A DNA stretch of 64,000 bases from Apostichopus japonicus (Eukaryota; Echinodermata; Holothuroidea; Aspidochirotida; Stichopodidae): contig NC_092580.1 of assembly GCF_037975245.1 (NCBI RefSeq), positions 18,091,001-18,155,000 on the forward strand. Direction: 5' to 3'. Position 1 is the first letter of the stretch; the number at the start of each line of letters is the position of its first letter. Positions 40,532 through 51,486 of the stretch are shown here, one piece after another. Under the pieces are notes generated by a model that was not told the DNA's origin, made no database searches, and saw only the letters and a list, made by a program, of their open reading frames with translations. The position numbers and the translations under genes are program-made.

Positions 40532-41603
40532 TATTCAGTCTCGAACATCTCACTGAGATGAATGTTTACTTTTGTACCTGCAGGGTTACATATACGTCAA
40601 ACACTAAACTAATTGAATATATTATCGTGTGTCAGTTCTTCCGTTTTTGCAAATGAACATCGATATTCCTTGTGCACCCAAGCAATAGACACATTGCCTT
40701 CGTAGGTTCCGTTATTTGTTATTACAATAACATTAAGGATCTTACTGTCTCGTCATACACTATTGTTCATTCGAAAATCACACTGCAGAAATACCATTTC
40801 AGCATATTTCATTTCCGGTTGTAGGAACCAAAACATGAATCTCACCTATAGCAGCAGGACTTCAACTCTTCTCTGTTTCGACTCCTTGTCGGTAGATTAC
40901 ACACCGGTTCTCTCTGGAATATGATAAGCCGTTTAATTCCCGAGAATAACCCGCCTACTCTCGAGGGTTTAACTTTTTGATCACTGTAATCTTTCCTGTC
41001 TTCTGCTCAAGAAGTAGGAATGACCTTTCTGTGTTCGAACCGCCAGGGGCGAAGCAGGCACACAACCATGCCATTTGAGCGCGCCGTTCGATTATCAAAT
41101 CCGTTCGCTCGATCCCATAGCGATGTACTTTATAGTCTGGTCGCGCGGTATTCATGCAAACACGGGTTATACTTTTGAGGGTTCTTGCGGAATATTCTCT
41201 GTTTAGACGAGCATATCTCCCCTAAAGAAGAATGTGGGTACTCGTCGCAATATTGTAATACAGTTTTAATTCTTTTTTGGTTAATGTAAATTGAAACATT
41301 AGCCATTTACTTCTATCTTATATTGATCATGTTTTTTTTTCTCATAAAAGAGGGTGAATAAACCGGTAAGGTGTACATATACCATTTGACATAAAGTGCG
41401 TTTCCCGTAAATCCAGCAAAATAACTGATAGCATAAATTTGAGTGAATCATTGAAAATGTGTATTTAAATTTCATAGTTTTTACAACATCATGTGTCGAT
41501 ATACAAAGTAACCACTGGCCACTTACTTTGCACATTTTAGGAAGCCTTGTATTTTTCCTAATTGAGACACATTTTGTCTTTCATATGCCCCACAATGTCT
41601 GGT

Positions 41604-41768
41604 CGTAACAGTGAGTAACAATGAGTAACAAAGAGAACAATGAGTAACAATGAGTAACAATGAGTAACAATGAGTTACAATGAGTAACAATGAGAACAAT
41701 GACTAACAATGAGTAACATTGAGTAACAATGAGTACAGTAACACTAAGAAACATTGAGAACAATCAGA
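41604..41768 (+). repeat. 10-bp AACAATGAGT minisatellite
   Basis: About fifteen units of AACAATGAGT with single-base variants and 1-2 bp deletions (for example AGAACAATG). The reverse strand gives a 60-codon frame that is purely repeat-derived. Confidence 0.92.
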
Positions 41769-43380
41769 ACCGTTATAATTTCTTTGCAAACTTTACATTT
41801 TACACTATTGCATGCTTACATAGATTTGTAAGTCTTGTCGGACATGTAACGTTTGGTATTCATATTTCGTACAATACAATATGGTTTTATTTTTCGATGT
41901 CTATTTTGATATTCACATATTTAAAACAAAGTAACTTGTAATCAATATGATCTTTAACTAAGGCGTTTAATTGTTAGGAACTGCATCCAATGTTTTAATT
42001 TATGATACCTCTTTGAAAATGATTCCACTTGAAATCAAATCAAAGGCTACCTAAAGAATGTAGAAACCCTATGCCATGTGCATGTCATTGACAAATTTGA
42101 AATGTATTTGCGGAAAGTATATTAATGTGAGGCCACAGTCACACACCTCCCTTAGACCCCCCCCCCCCTTCCAACCCATACACAAGGTTGAGCTTGGCAG
42201 AGGAACATGGGTATAAGTGCGAAGCGAACGATGTTCCAGGAATCTTTGTGGCCAGGAAATTTTCTGACTTTAGGAATGTTGAGAAGCATTTTCTGACCCT
42301 CTCAGTCGTGGCCCAAAGGCGAAAACAATTTTATCTGCATAGTTTCGTTCATTTTTTTGGGGCCTATTTGAAAATTATTGGTCTGACAATTGTGGCACAT
42401 GACACCCCTTCCCCCTACCCCGGGGGGTGTCGGAGCACTGTATTTTGATTTGTGAAGAGCTGGATCATACATATTCATGCGATATTCTAAAGCGTGATAT
42501 TTTGCATCTCCAAAGCTGCACCATCTTGATTTCATACTAAAATATTTGATATTTTAATTGCCAGATACATTCCATGTGTTTTCCCCATTGGTCATCTGTC
42601 AGTTTCCGAATATGGTGCCATCCATAACACCTTCTTTAAACCCCAAACAATTATTCACATTCATTATAGGCTAAAGTCGAGATGGCTGCATGGATGTTGA
42701 CCATGTTTTTGTAAACAGCGATCCACTTGGGGATTACTAGTGTTTTTCGATAGATTTGTTGACTTAAGTTTTTAACAGAACCTCCCAGTTTTTCTCATGA
42801 ATTATTCAAGAAAGTAAAGCCGTTGTATGTAACTTGACGGTATGGAAAGTGTCAAGGTACCCTCTTATATTACAGCTAAGATAGAGGAACACATTTAGGC
42901 AAAAGTGACGCGCATATTTCGTACCATTTATCAAATATTTAGAAGAAAAGACTTGAGTGACTTTTAAGGGTGGTTACCTCACCATCTTCATGAAACAGTC
43001 TTTGCTGTTACCAGGTCCCCAGTGTGTCTCAAATCCGCTTTTTTTTTGTTGTAACTTTTCCCCACAATATCCTAGATTCTTAAATAATAAATAAATAAAT
43101 AACGATTCTTGTATACAGCGGGTTTTTTTGTTGTTGCTATTATGGCAGCACGTCTATAGTTACATAAAATATCCAGGGTTGCAGGTGATTTTTTCACCAA
43201 ATTAACGGAACTGACAATAAATAGCGAAAATGTCTTCATCTTTGTTTGCAAAATTGTTTACACTTAGTAGCTACACTGTAAAACCCAACCGGTAGATGAG
43301 CTTTCTGAACAAGGGTTATGACAGTCAGGATGACTCAATAATGTTAATATAAGCGTTACAACATGATTTACGTAAGTTTT

Positions 43381-43506
43381 ATGCGGAAACGTAGATCAAC
43401 GTATGAAGATATCGTTGTTTCAACTTGTGATGGTCGAGTATCAAAACATTTCTACATGAAAACGACTGGAAAGAGAAGACTGTGCGTATTTGCAACAAAA
43501 TTACCG
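43381..43506 (+). CDS. Exon 1 of SAMD3-like gene
   Basis: This gives 42 codons ending TTA CCG directly before a strong splice donor (GTAAGTG at 43507). Spliced to the acceptor at 44524 it enters exon 2 in phase 0 without a stop. The peptide is basic at its start (MRKRRSTYEDIVVS...) and has no domain I recognise. An upstream in-frame ATG at 43363 would add six residues, and an in-frame TAA at 43345-43347 closes the frame above it. I chose 43381 provisionally. The exon lies 107 bp inside the left transposon-like terminus. Confidence 0.5.
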
Positions 43507-44524
43507 GTAAGTGATCGCTCGCGCGCGTATATCGACTAAGTAGATAACATACGTCAGGGACCAGCTTTCCCAAGTCTTGGATGATTTACGGTTCGTATTT
43601 AGAATGATTAATGCTCAATACAGTAATGATATTCGCGCAGATTCGACTGAATCTAAAATATGTTGTTAAAATTAGCCCAAGTCAAAGTTTAAAACTTGCA
43701 GCATAAAATTATATGCGTGATTGAATTGGATTAGAAAAGCTACTATTTCAACAGCCTAGCCTACAAAATTTATAAGCTCCATTTCACGTTGAACGTAGGC
43801 TGTGCATTAGGTTAGGCTATAGAGCTTTACAGATAGGCCTAACCATTAACAGTTGCGCATTGTGAGACAAAGTAGTAAAACATTCGGTTCATCAGTATGA
43901 GCTCATGTGGTTAATACATGGTACTGATTAGCAAATTTGAATGAGGTATAATTTAGAGATATGTTTGTTGTGATTGGCAGTGATAGTGGTCATTCTGTAC
44001 TAGCAAATATACAAACTATTATTGTTGATAAAAACGATGGATGGCTTGTAGTAAAATTGCATAAATCTATCAAAGCCACATTGGAGCATACAAAGTGACA
44101 GAGACTGAAAACTATGATCAAGTAGTTTGTCCAGGTAATCTTAAAGATTACTACCCTCTAACTTCCTACACTATGAGAGAAGCTAAAGTGGTTGTGTTGA
44201 AACTGTACATGAACAATCGGAGTTACCCTAAGTTGAGTTGTCTGTGATAAAGCATGAGCCTTACTAAACATTGAAAGATGCAGTACTTGGATGACATTTA
44301 CATGCAAAATATCTACCCATGCAAGTAGCCAAGAGTAGATGTACAGTAGATATGCTGCCATACTGCATATTTATGCAGTGCATTTGGTATACTGCAGCTG
44401 AATGGGTTGTTGCACTTACTGCTAAAATATTACTATGTGGTACAGTACTGTAATTCTAAGGGGAGTGTACGAAACGATATAGCCAGCTTCTAACTCACTT
44501 ACATTGTTCTCTTTTCATGCATAG

Positions 44525-45382
44525 GATTGCTCAGATATTGATACTATGTACAAATTGAGGGTAGTGTTGTCACCAAAGGACATTCAGAAGGTGTCCCTTG
44601 AGCAACGTCCAGAGTCTGTTGAAAACCTTATGGAAACTTTGAAAGATAAGTTAAGCCTTGAAGGCAGTTTCACTTTGCAATATGCTGATCCAGACTTTGG
44701 CGGTGAGATGGTGAATCTGACTAATGCAAATGATTTACCAGAGACATGTGCATCTGTCCAAGTGATATACACTGAAATTGCTGAAGATCAGTGCTATCGG
44801 AGTAGTACACCCTCACTGTCATCTGTCGGTTCGTTCGGAAGCTCACATGACACTATGAGTGTTAGTTCAAATGATGACATACAGTCGGTAGAAGCCAAAC
44901 TGAGACAAGGGTGTTGGCCAAAGGTCTTTCAGGTACCTAAAGTAGGTCCAGAGCTTGAACTGGTTTTTGAAGATGGTAATAGAAAGTATCTGTCAGAAGG
45001 AAAGAAGCACCTTGACTTAAGCAAAGATCACAAAAGTCAGTTCCTTGATACGATTGCTAACCGCATTTGGGAGTACAAAGCTTATCCAACACACATGGAA
45101 TACACTGAAGTAGCAAAAGCAATCATGAGGACCTATCCTTGTTTGGCTGAAAAGGGAAGTTCCTCTGGCTATGATGAAATGCTTAACAGCATCAAATTTA
45201 AGATGGGTAATCTTAGAGCAAAAATGAGAAAGTTGGACTGCATGGAACTAAACGTTAACTCAAGGAAGCGCTCCTACCCTGGAACGTCTTCATCAAAACA
45301 CAAAAAACCAAAGAGAGCAGAAATAAATTACTTACCAGACATTCCAATTGGAGAAGATGCAACAAGTATGGAGTCTTATTGA
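44525..45382 (+). CDS. Exon 2, intact part: PB1-like region and central helical domain
   Basis: It begins after the acceptor ...TGCATAG and gives seven residues before the internal Met at 44546, then 278 more. Numbering from that Met, residues 2-76 look like a PB1-type fold: a basic YKLRVVL first strand and an acidic YADPDFGGEMVNL segment at 46-58. Residues 84-112 are Ser-rich linker. Residues 120-235 form a conserved helical domain with the hallmark KAYPTHMEYTEVAKAIMRTYPCL segment followed by SSSGYDEMLNSIKFKMGN. Residues 240-257 are a basic, nuclear-localisation-like stretch (RKRSYPG...KHKKPKR). The LPDIPIGED motif just before the stop is a family landmark that is normally followed by more protein, so this stop looks premature. 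Codon use and acidic/basic patterning are clearly protein-coding, unlike the rest of the window. Confidence 0.8.
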   Translation, partial: DCSDIDTMYKLRVVLSPKDIQKVSLEQRPESVENLMETLKDKLSLEGSFTLQYADPDFGGEMVNLTNANDLPETCASVQVIYTEIAEDQCYRSSTPSLSSVGSFGSSHDTMSVSSNDDIQSVEAKLRQGCWPKVFQVPKVGPELELVFEDGNRKYLSEGKKHLDLSKDHKSQFLDTIANRIWEYKAYPTHMEYTEVAKAIMRTYPCLAEKGSSSGYDEMLNSIKFKMGNLRAKMRKLDCMELNVNSRKRSYPGTSSSKHKKPKRAEINYLPDIPIGEDATSMESY

Positions 45383-45542
45383 GAAAACTTTTGCACAGAA
45401 GTCCAAAGAGAAACAGGGACATGGACAAGATTTAAAAGATGATGATACGGACCTATGCATACCGTAGACAGGACCTGGTCTTAAATGCGCCAGCCGTCAA
45501 CGAAATGGTAGAAAGATGCCCGCCTTATTTCTTCCCAGTGAA
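45383..45542 (+). pseudogene. Exon 2, damaged 3' part
   Basis: Family-like peptide continues in three frames: LIEKTFAQKSKEK, then NRDMDKI, a TAA (45433-45435) and KMMIRTYAYRRQDLV, and finally KMPALFLPSE. It ends at a canonical donor (GAA|GTAAGT, 45543). The order of pieces, the RR motif and the 'PALF' motif match what I recall of the family. Sequencing error in homopolymers could explain some but probably not all lesions. Confidence 0.6.
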
Positions 45543-46092
45543 GTAAGTTCCTTAATTATTCATTAACTTATTGGGGGTGCTGCCTCCTTCACTAAAATTG
45601 GACATTTTGTTTTGTATTTTTCAGGATATAGTAGCTGCAGTGTATAATGAGTAGTAAAAGTAATCACAGTGGGTGATTAGTGTTAGAGATGTTTTATTTC
45701 TTATGTATAAAATTTTGGTAAAATACAGAAAAAAAGAGATACAAAGTATGTGGTCTAATATGGTGCAGCAGGGTGATCTGATCAGTAATTAGCCGGTAGA
45801 TGTATTTTTTAACCCTTGGATGTCAGTCACCATTACTTATTTTGTTTGTCACTAATATCTGCACTAAATACCTGTAAAATTAGTTTATAACTGTATATTA
45901 TATATGGTCTTACCCAGGATTCCGATTGGCAGTTGACTACCATCGACAAATGCACTTACAAGTTGCATTTATACTCTCACCTTCGAAATGGCTTTCTATA
46001 ATATTGCTACCTGGCAAAAGGGAGCCATCTTCTTTTCATGGGGCAAACTTAACTAAATATTGTTTTCTACATTTCTCATTTTATTCTTTCAG

Positions 46093-46233
46093 TTGAAGGC
46101 TGAGTTTTCGAGGTTAAGCAACCTTGCTCTGGACAGCACTTTCTTTTCTTCACTAGACCAACACCTTGACAGAATGGTGGAAATATTGTCAACCAGACAA
46201 AAGTTTCAGAACTTGTTTCTCTTTGAGACAGGG
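46093..46233 (+). CDS. Exon 3 of SAMD3-like gene
   Basis: A 47-codon exon between a pyrimidine-rich acceptor (TTATTCTTTCAG, ending 46092) and a donor (GGG|GTAGGC). Its peptide starts LKAEFSRLSNLALDSTFFSS and continues with LDQHLDRMVEIL. It follows the PALF motif as expected in the family (an EF.R.. helix, then a F...LD helix). Phase 0 fits the frame of the last part of exon 2. No later exon could be found before the right transposon end, so the C-terminus is unknown or missing. Confidence 0.6.
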
Positions 46234-46411
46234 GTAGGCTATATAACACATTCTGTAGTGTATGGTATGATCAGATAATACAAGAGCTCATTCATCTATA
46301 TTCTTGTTTTAGCAATACTTAAAATACAGTAAATAAGAGTACATACTTTTTATTAGAAATTACCTTGTGACAATTTAACAGTTACATTTTGTACAATATT
46401 ACATGCAAAAC

Positions 46412-46537
46412 TAGCATAAAGGTATGCTGTATTTGGCCCAAATATACCAGAAATTCAAATATGGTTACCTTTGGTAGCATAAAGGTATGCTGTATTTGCC
46501 CCAAATATACCAGAAATTCAAATATGGTCACCTTTGG
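46412..46537 (+). repeat. 63-bp tandem duplication
   Basis: Two head-to-tail 63-bp units start at 46412 and 46475, differing at two positions (GGCCC/GCCCC and GGTTACC/GGTCACC). The period is 21 codons, so it stays open in one frame (46389-46748), but that frame shows no family resemblance. It lies just downstream of exon 3, inside the putative transposon. Confidence 0.9.
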
Positions 46538-48645
46538 TCAAAATTCTTACACTGTTTTTATTACCACCTTGGAGGAAATTTACTTTAATTTTGGTTTGTT
46601 TCATTTTTGCATTCTACTGTATATGTTAACAACACCATTGGTTTATTTGATTCATGGTAAGTACAAATTGTGTCCTGGATACAGATTCAAGAAAAAGGGA
46701 TTGCGGAATATTTTTTCTAATGACAGCTTAAACAATAATATTCTTTAGTTAAAGAAGTTAATATATTGCTGTTTTAGTGTAATTTATCAACAAAAAATAA
46801 ACCGTCAGGCTACTTAAAAAACCCTCTTAACAATTTGAAGCCATGCCTGTGGCATTACATTCCATTGTAAACATTCATAATTATCATGCATCTGAAGTGT
46901 TTAAATAGTTCATGTGGTGTTCAGAAAGATATTGCAAAACTCCATTTGACTGGTAATTATCTTGTTTCTTGGTAAATCTTGAAAATGTGTTGAAACAAAC
47001 TGTAATATGGAACAGGATGCCATGGGAAATTGTTTCTCTGCTTTTACATTTCAACTTATGAAGAATTGTTGATTGGATGAATAGGCACTAATAATAATCA
47101 TTGTAATAATCAAAGAGCGAAACAAAGTTAATTTTATGATATGCCGATGTTTTCTTCAGGCAGAGAAATGACATAATAGCCCACACCTCTAGTGAGTTGG
47201 AAGGATCCAAAAATGTCTGAAAAAAATTCTATCAGGCTTAAACTCTAGTTTACATTTTCATTTTTATTCAGAGCCATTGTTTGTCAAATAATCGCTTTGT
47301 ACTTGCTTAGTTATGGAGAATTTCTAACAGCTTGCTTGCATCAATGTGATTGGTATCATAGTATATGTTTCAGAAATAATTTGCAAAATTTGAACTTACA
47401 AACATGTTCATCCTAAACAAAGCCCATTGAGGGATGTACTGTGAAATCATTTACAGGAAGTCAGTATTAATATTATATATACTGATAAAGGAGAATGTAT
47501 CAGATATCTGTGTTGTGATGAAACTATTCAAATCACAGTAATACAAGTGTTTGAAGGATCCAAAAACTGGCAAAAGACAGGATTGACAATGGAATTCTTT
47601 CAAAGTATTTTGTGTTCCAAATGGGTAAAAATAAAGTGCTTTGCTGTAAAGATCTAAAAACCAAACATTTTTCATTATGACTTTACTTTGCATGCAGGTT
47701 TTCATGAGCAAAGACTGTTGTGCTTCCTCTCAGATTATTAAAAGAGTTTTACAGAGTTGCTTTATCTTATGATTAAAATGTAAGTTTTTGAGTACAGAGG
47801 ACCAAACAGAGGCTATTTGCTGAACCCTGGCTTGATTTCATATACCCCTTTCTAGGATGAAAGGTTGTATGTGATTCCCCAACATATCCTTAGCTTTCAT
47901 GGGAACTAGTTTTTAATGGTAATTTCTAATATAAGGGATCAAAATGTCCTGAAAAGAAATTTTTCATATCGTTGAAAAGATGAAGTTCCTGTTCTATGCT
48001 TGGTTTTCACAATTGAACAATGCTCTTATCCATCATAACTAGTCTTTGTCATAAAAACAGATGCAAGAGCAATTGGTCGCATCACTATAGCTTTGCTAAT
48101 GACAGCTTTAAGTGCATTCCTTTAGTTAATGAAACATTGGTGTTTTGAGCATTGTTGCCTATTTACATGATGATGTAATTATGATTCACCTATAAAACTA
48201 TTTGCCACAAAATTAAAAGTCTTTAGCTAAAACAATCATATTGTAAATGGCTGAGAGGAATTGTTACTTCTTACTTCCTGGCTTTTAACAACATTGGTTA
48301 TTTCCAGCAGCCATAACATATTAAATTTACTTCAGTATTTCATACCAAAGAACACATGCACTTGAAATTGGTATTTACTATCTCAAATGAATCATGGAAA
48401 TGAATGATTGCAGCAGGCATGTACCCATGCTCCATGTTCTTCTGTATCTCATTATTGATACATTTTGGCGTTGTTTCCACCGATAAAAGTATTAGGCACT
48501 TTTTATGCGTTTGATTATTTCTTCTTTTTTCTTGTTAAAGTACATTGTTACTGACTTCAGAGGTTGAAAATAAAGTTGTGTTGTTAACTTAGCAATATAT
48601 AGTTTTCTTTACTAAAATTGTCTGTTGTCATAACTCAATTAAATT
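46538..48645. other. Non-coding 3' part of the putative transposon
   Basis: AT-rich DNA without recognisable exons. It may be 3' untranslated region or intron of the SAMD3-like gene, or decayed transposon body. I looked for a continuation of the gene after exon 3 and found none. Confidence 0.45.
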
Positions 48646-49000
48646 GAGGTAACCCGCTGCCTAGAATATGCCAAGTAGCGTCAACTTAAATATTCAAAGT
48701 TAACTCTGGAGATAATGGAAAGTGGGAAAAACTTGAATTGGTCTTGTCAGTTTAAAGAGGAAAGGCTATGCTGTATCAGCTCTAAAGTTTTAGTTACCAT
48801 AACTTGCCCAGCTTTTTCTCAAAAAAAGATAAAGATTAAATTTGTTGGACTTTGCTGATATCTGTTGCCACAACTGATGAACATGAAGTGTAACAAAGTA
48901 AAACCAGCGAGTTGGTTGTAACCACTACTGTCAAGTTTTACTTATGGAGTTTCTGGGTTAGTAGAGTGAACTTAAAAAAGTTAAGGCAGCGGGTTACCTC
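48646..49000. repeat. 17-bp inverted repeat within the right end
   Basis: GAGGTAACCCGCTGCCT (48646-48662) recurs inverted at 48984-49000, forty bases inside the right terminus. The flanks outside these arms are only loosely similar. It may be a subterminal transposase-binding arrangement or the core of a separate ~430-bp foldback element. Confidence 0.7.
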
Positions 49001-51370
49001 GACTTTTTCAAGTTGTCTTGACGTGTTGGGTTTTACAGTGTAATTTCCAATCCGTGAAAAGAAAAAACTTGAAATGAGGGACTTCATTCCTTGCTACTGA
49101 TCAGTCATGGTGAAGAAGGAATCTGTAGTGTAATAATTAATGCTCTTTCTTCAATTATAACATCTGAATCCCTAAAATAAACTCTTCCATATGATTTTTT
49201 TTTCTATTTGGTCCACAATTACATCTTCCTCTGTGAATAAATGATGTGTGTAATATACTAATATTGAACGCGATTTCGAATAGTCTTAAAGTCTCCCGCC
49301 CCCCCCCCCCCCCAAACAGTAAAATGAGTCTTTTACAAGCTCTTGGATCAATCTGTCCCTAGTTAAGCACAAGACGAGGGCCACCTCTTCTTTTTCTCTT
49401 GCTACAAGCCTGAAACGTTTGAAACATTTATTAGCTCTCTGTGAATTCTTAATTTCGGTCATAAACAGTTAGCTCTGACAAGCTCTAAAAGAGCTTCTGC
49501 ATTATTTACTCAAACTATTTAAAGAAGTTCTACTCTCTTTCCATCTCTCTGCCTCTCTACGGAGAAGTGGTCTAAGAATAAACTCTTGTCTGGATGAGTC
49601 AGTGATGATAATATTCACAATTTTCTAATTTTTCTGGCACTTTCAATAAATCAAAAGAAAAGGCAATACAAGTCAATTTTATGCTTTAATAATTCCTTCT
49701 ATACTAAGAATGTTTTTCTCTCTCCAGTATTCAGGTAGTGCAGACAGGATTTTACGTATACCTTTGGGTTGTTGAAGCCGTATCCCACGTAGGGGGTACT
49801 TTCGGTCCTAACATAGAACTAAATGAATCGTTTAAATGGAGCATTTTGAGGGAATATTTTGTCTATAAGTTAGATCAATAATCATTCTACAGCCATGCAA
49901 AGTTGTACTAAATAACTATACCTATAAGTTTCGTGGGGTTGAAATGCGGGGGTGGGGGGAGGGGGTTGTACACCACTACACCCACTGGATCTGCACCTTT
50001 TATTACGCAGTGTTTTGTCCCAACGAGAATCAGTGCATTAATTTGTGCCCCATTCTTACCTGTCTACACTCTTTTAAAGCACTCTCCCATCTATGTACCG
50101 TTTACAATTTGACATCATTTGAACCCAATGCATGTGCCTCAGTTTACAAACTTTTGTTATACAGTTCAATGCATGCAATAAGTGATATGGAAGTTATAAT
50201 TACTCTAATCTACAATATCCTCGAATATTTTGTACTCGCAATTTATGGATTAAACCAATTTTTGCCTTTATTCTATTTGAACGCTCCATTGCTAAGTTGT
50301 CGCTGCAAAATAATTATTGTTTATTGTCTACGATATAGCTTTCGAAGATGCTAATGATTATAATATCAGCGATAATGTCCGTCCAATTATTCTGTAATTT
50401 TCTTATCCGTATTATAATAGCGTTCTGCTGTAATAATTTACTGCTGATAGCATTGCTAATCACAAAGGCGCTAAATCCTTTCAGCGCTCATTATAATGTC
50501 AACTATGATCATAAAAATTAAGATAGAAAAAGTATTCCTCCTTCTTCTCTCAAAGAAATAGAAAAGATTTGGGACCAATCTTACAACAGATTTGTTTGTA
50601 TTATATTTACAAGATATTACGATAAAAATATGCCCCCCCCCCGCCCCTCCCCCGAATGGGAAAGTAAAGAAAAGACCAAATGAAGACCCGTTTAGAAATA
50701 GACTCACCGTCATTATAACTGGACGGATTCATTTTTCCATTTCTACCGTGAAATGTTTTAATCGGGGTGGCTTTCATGATTTCTTTTCTCTCTAATATAC
50801 ATGCCAATAGGCTTGAACCCAACCCCCCCCCCCTTCCCCCAGGATACAACTTACATTGAACTTACTGAATGTTTTGTCACCATTATCACATGGTGGGTAA
50901 TATGGGTTCGATAAAGCGGAAAAATGTGATAGTTTCTATATGCGTATCTCTCTTCTAGCATGAAAAGATTTCATGCAGAATGAATGTTTTAAATAGAATG
51001 CAATCAAATGTTTATCTAGTTTAAAAGCCTTCTATGATAAAATCGGTTTTTTTTTGTTATTATTCTTATAATGTTTTATGTGGCGGTAGGATATTCGTTT
51101 TGTTAGTTGCATTTTATTTCCAATGGGGGGGGGGGGAGCGGTGGGATTGATAGAGGGGCTGTTCCATACATCCAAACCTCACACTTGGCCCCAATATCAC
51201 TTCAAACACTGATACGTTACAGGGGCATATTCGTCTTGTTGAATAGATCGCCAATCCTGGTCATATCGTGTTTGGTTGTGTGTGTTGGTTCAAGAACACC
51301 CAACGACGCGCTCAATAGTAGTGACATTACATACATTAAGTTCGTATGTCTCCCTTCTATATAATATAGA

Positions 51371-51486
51371 ACATTAAGTCAACTCGCCCCATGAACTTGA
51401 ACTATATATTACAGGGTTCAAGCACTACACATTGAGTCAACTCGTCCCATGAACTTGAAATATATATTACAGAGTTCAAGCACTAC
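51371..51486 (+). repeat. 58-bp tandem duplication
   Basis: Two 58-bp units (51371-51428 and 51429-51486) differ at about four positions. Each contains the inverted words CTTGAAC and GTTCAAG around a TATATATTACAG core, so each unit could form a short hairpin. Confidence 0.9.

Larger units (their letters stand above)
32172..43273. other. AT-rich non-coding stretch
   Basis: No gene is recognised over 11 kb. It contains the microsatellites and tandem arrays listed separately, a CT-rich run at about 33060-33085, a pyrimidine-rich run at about 33403-33433, a C12 tract at 42157-42168 and a CpG-richer patch at about 41030-41160. Frames such as 37046-37294 and 42188-42448 lack family features. Confidence 0.55.
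43381..46233 (+). pseudogene. SAMD3-like (PB1-like N-terminus) gene, three exons, disrupted
   Basis: The model is exon 1 43381-43506, intron 43507-44524, exon 2 44525-45542, intron 45543-46092 and exon 3 46093-46233. Exon 1 to exon 2 joins in frame with good GT-AG sites (CCG|GTAAGTG and TGCATAG|GAT). The open frame then ends at a TGA (45380-45382), giving 327 residues. Family-like sequence continues beyond it in other frames: RRQDLVLNAPAVNEMVER at about 45463-45516, and MPALFLPSE running up to the donor at 45543. This requires two or three frame changes (near 45375, 45412 and 45513), plus an in-frame TAA at 45433. Exon 3 then continues in phase. It resembles the multicopy 'sterile alpha motif domain-containing protein 3-like' proteins of fish and invertebrates, whose function is not established. 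It is either a decaying copy or a copy with assembly errors. Confidence 0.65.
43274..49040 (+). mobile_element. Putative DNA transposon carrying a SAMD3-like gene
   Basis: The left end CACTGTAAAACCCAAC (43274-43289) is matched exactly, inverted, by the right end at 49025-49040. Both ends are flanked by TA, which may be a 2-bp target duplication. CACTG/CAGTG ends with very short duplications are known for EnSpm/CACTA-like transposons, but the superfamily is not secure from 16 bp. The enclosed gene starts about 100 bp inside the left end, as transposon genes often do. The right ~400 bp carry repeated GTTAACT/AACTT-type words and a 17-bp perfect internal inverted repeat (48646-48662 with 48984-49000). 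No DDE transposase was recognised. Alternatively, the right 430 bp could be an independent foldback element and the 16-bp match a relic of a second one. Confidence 0.5.

Noticed and set aside
49944-50354. 136-codon Cys-rich plus-strand frame
   Set aside because: It begins in a G-rich low-complexity run, shows no ordered cysteine pattern, and is flanked by typical non-coding sequence.
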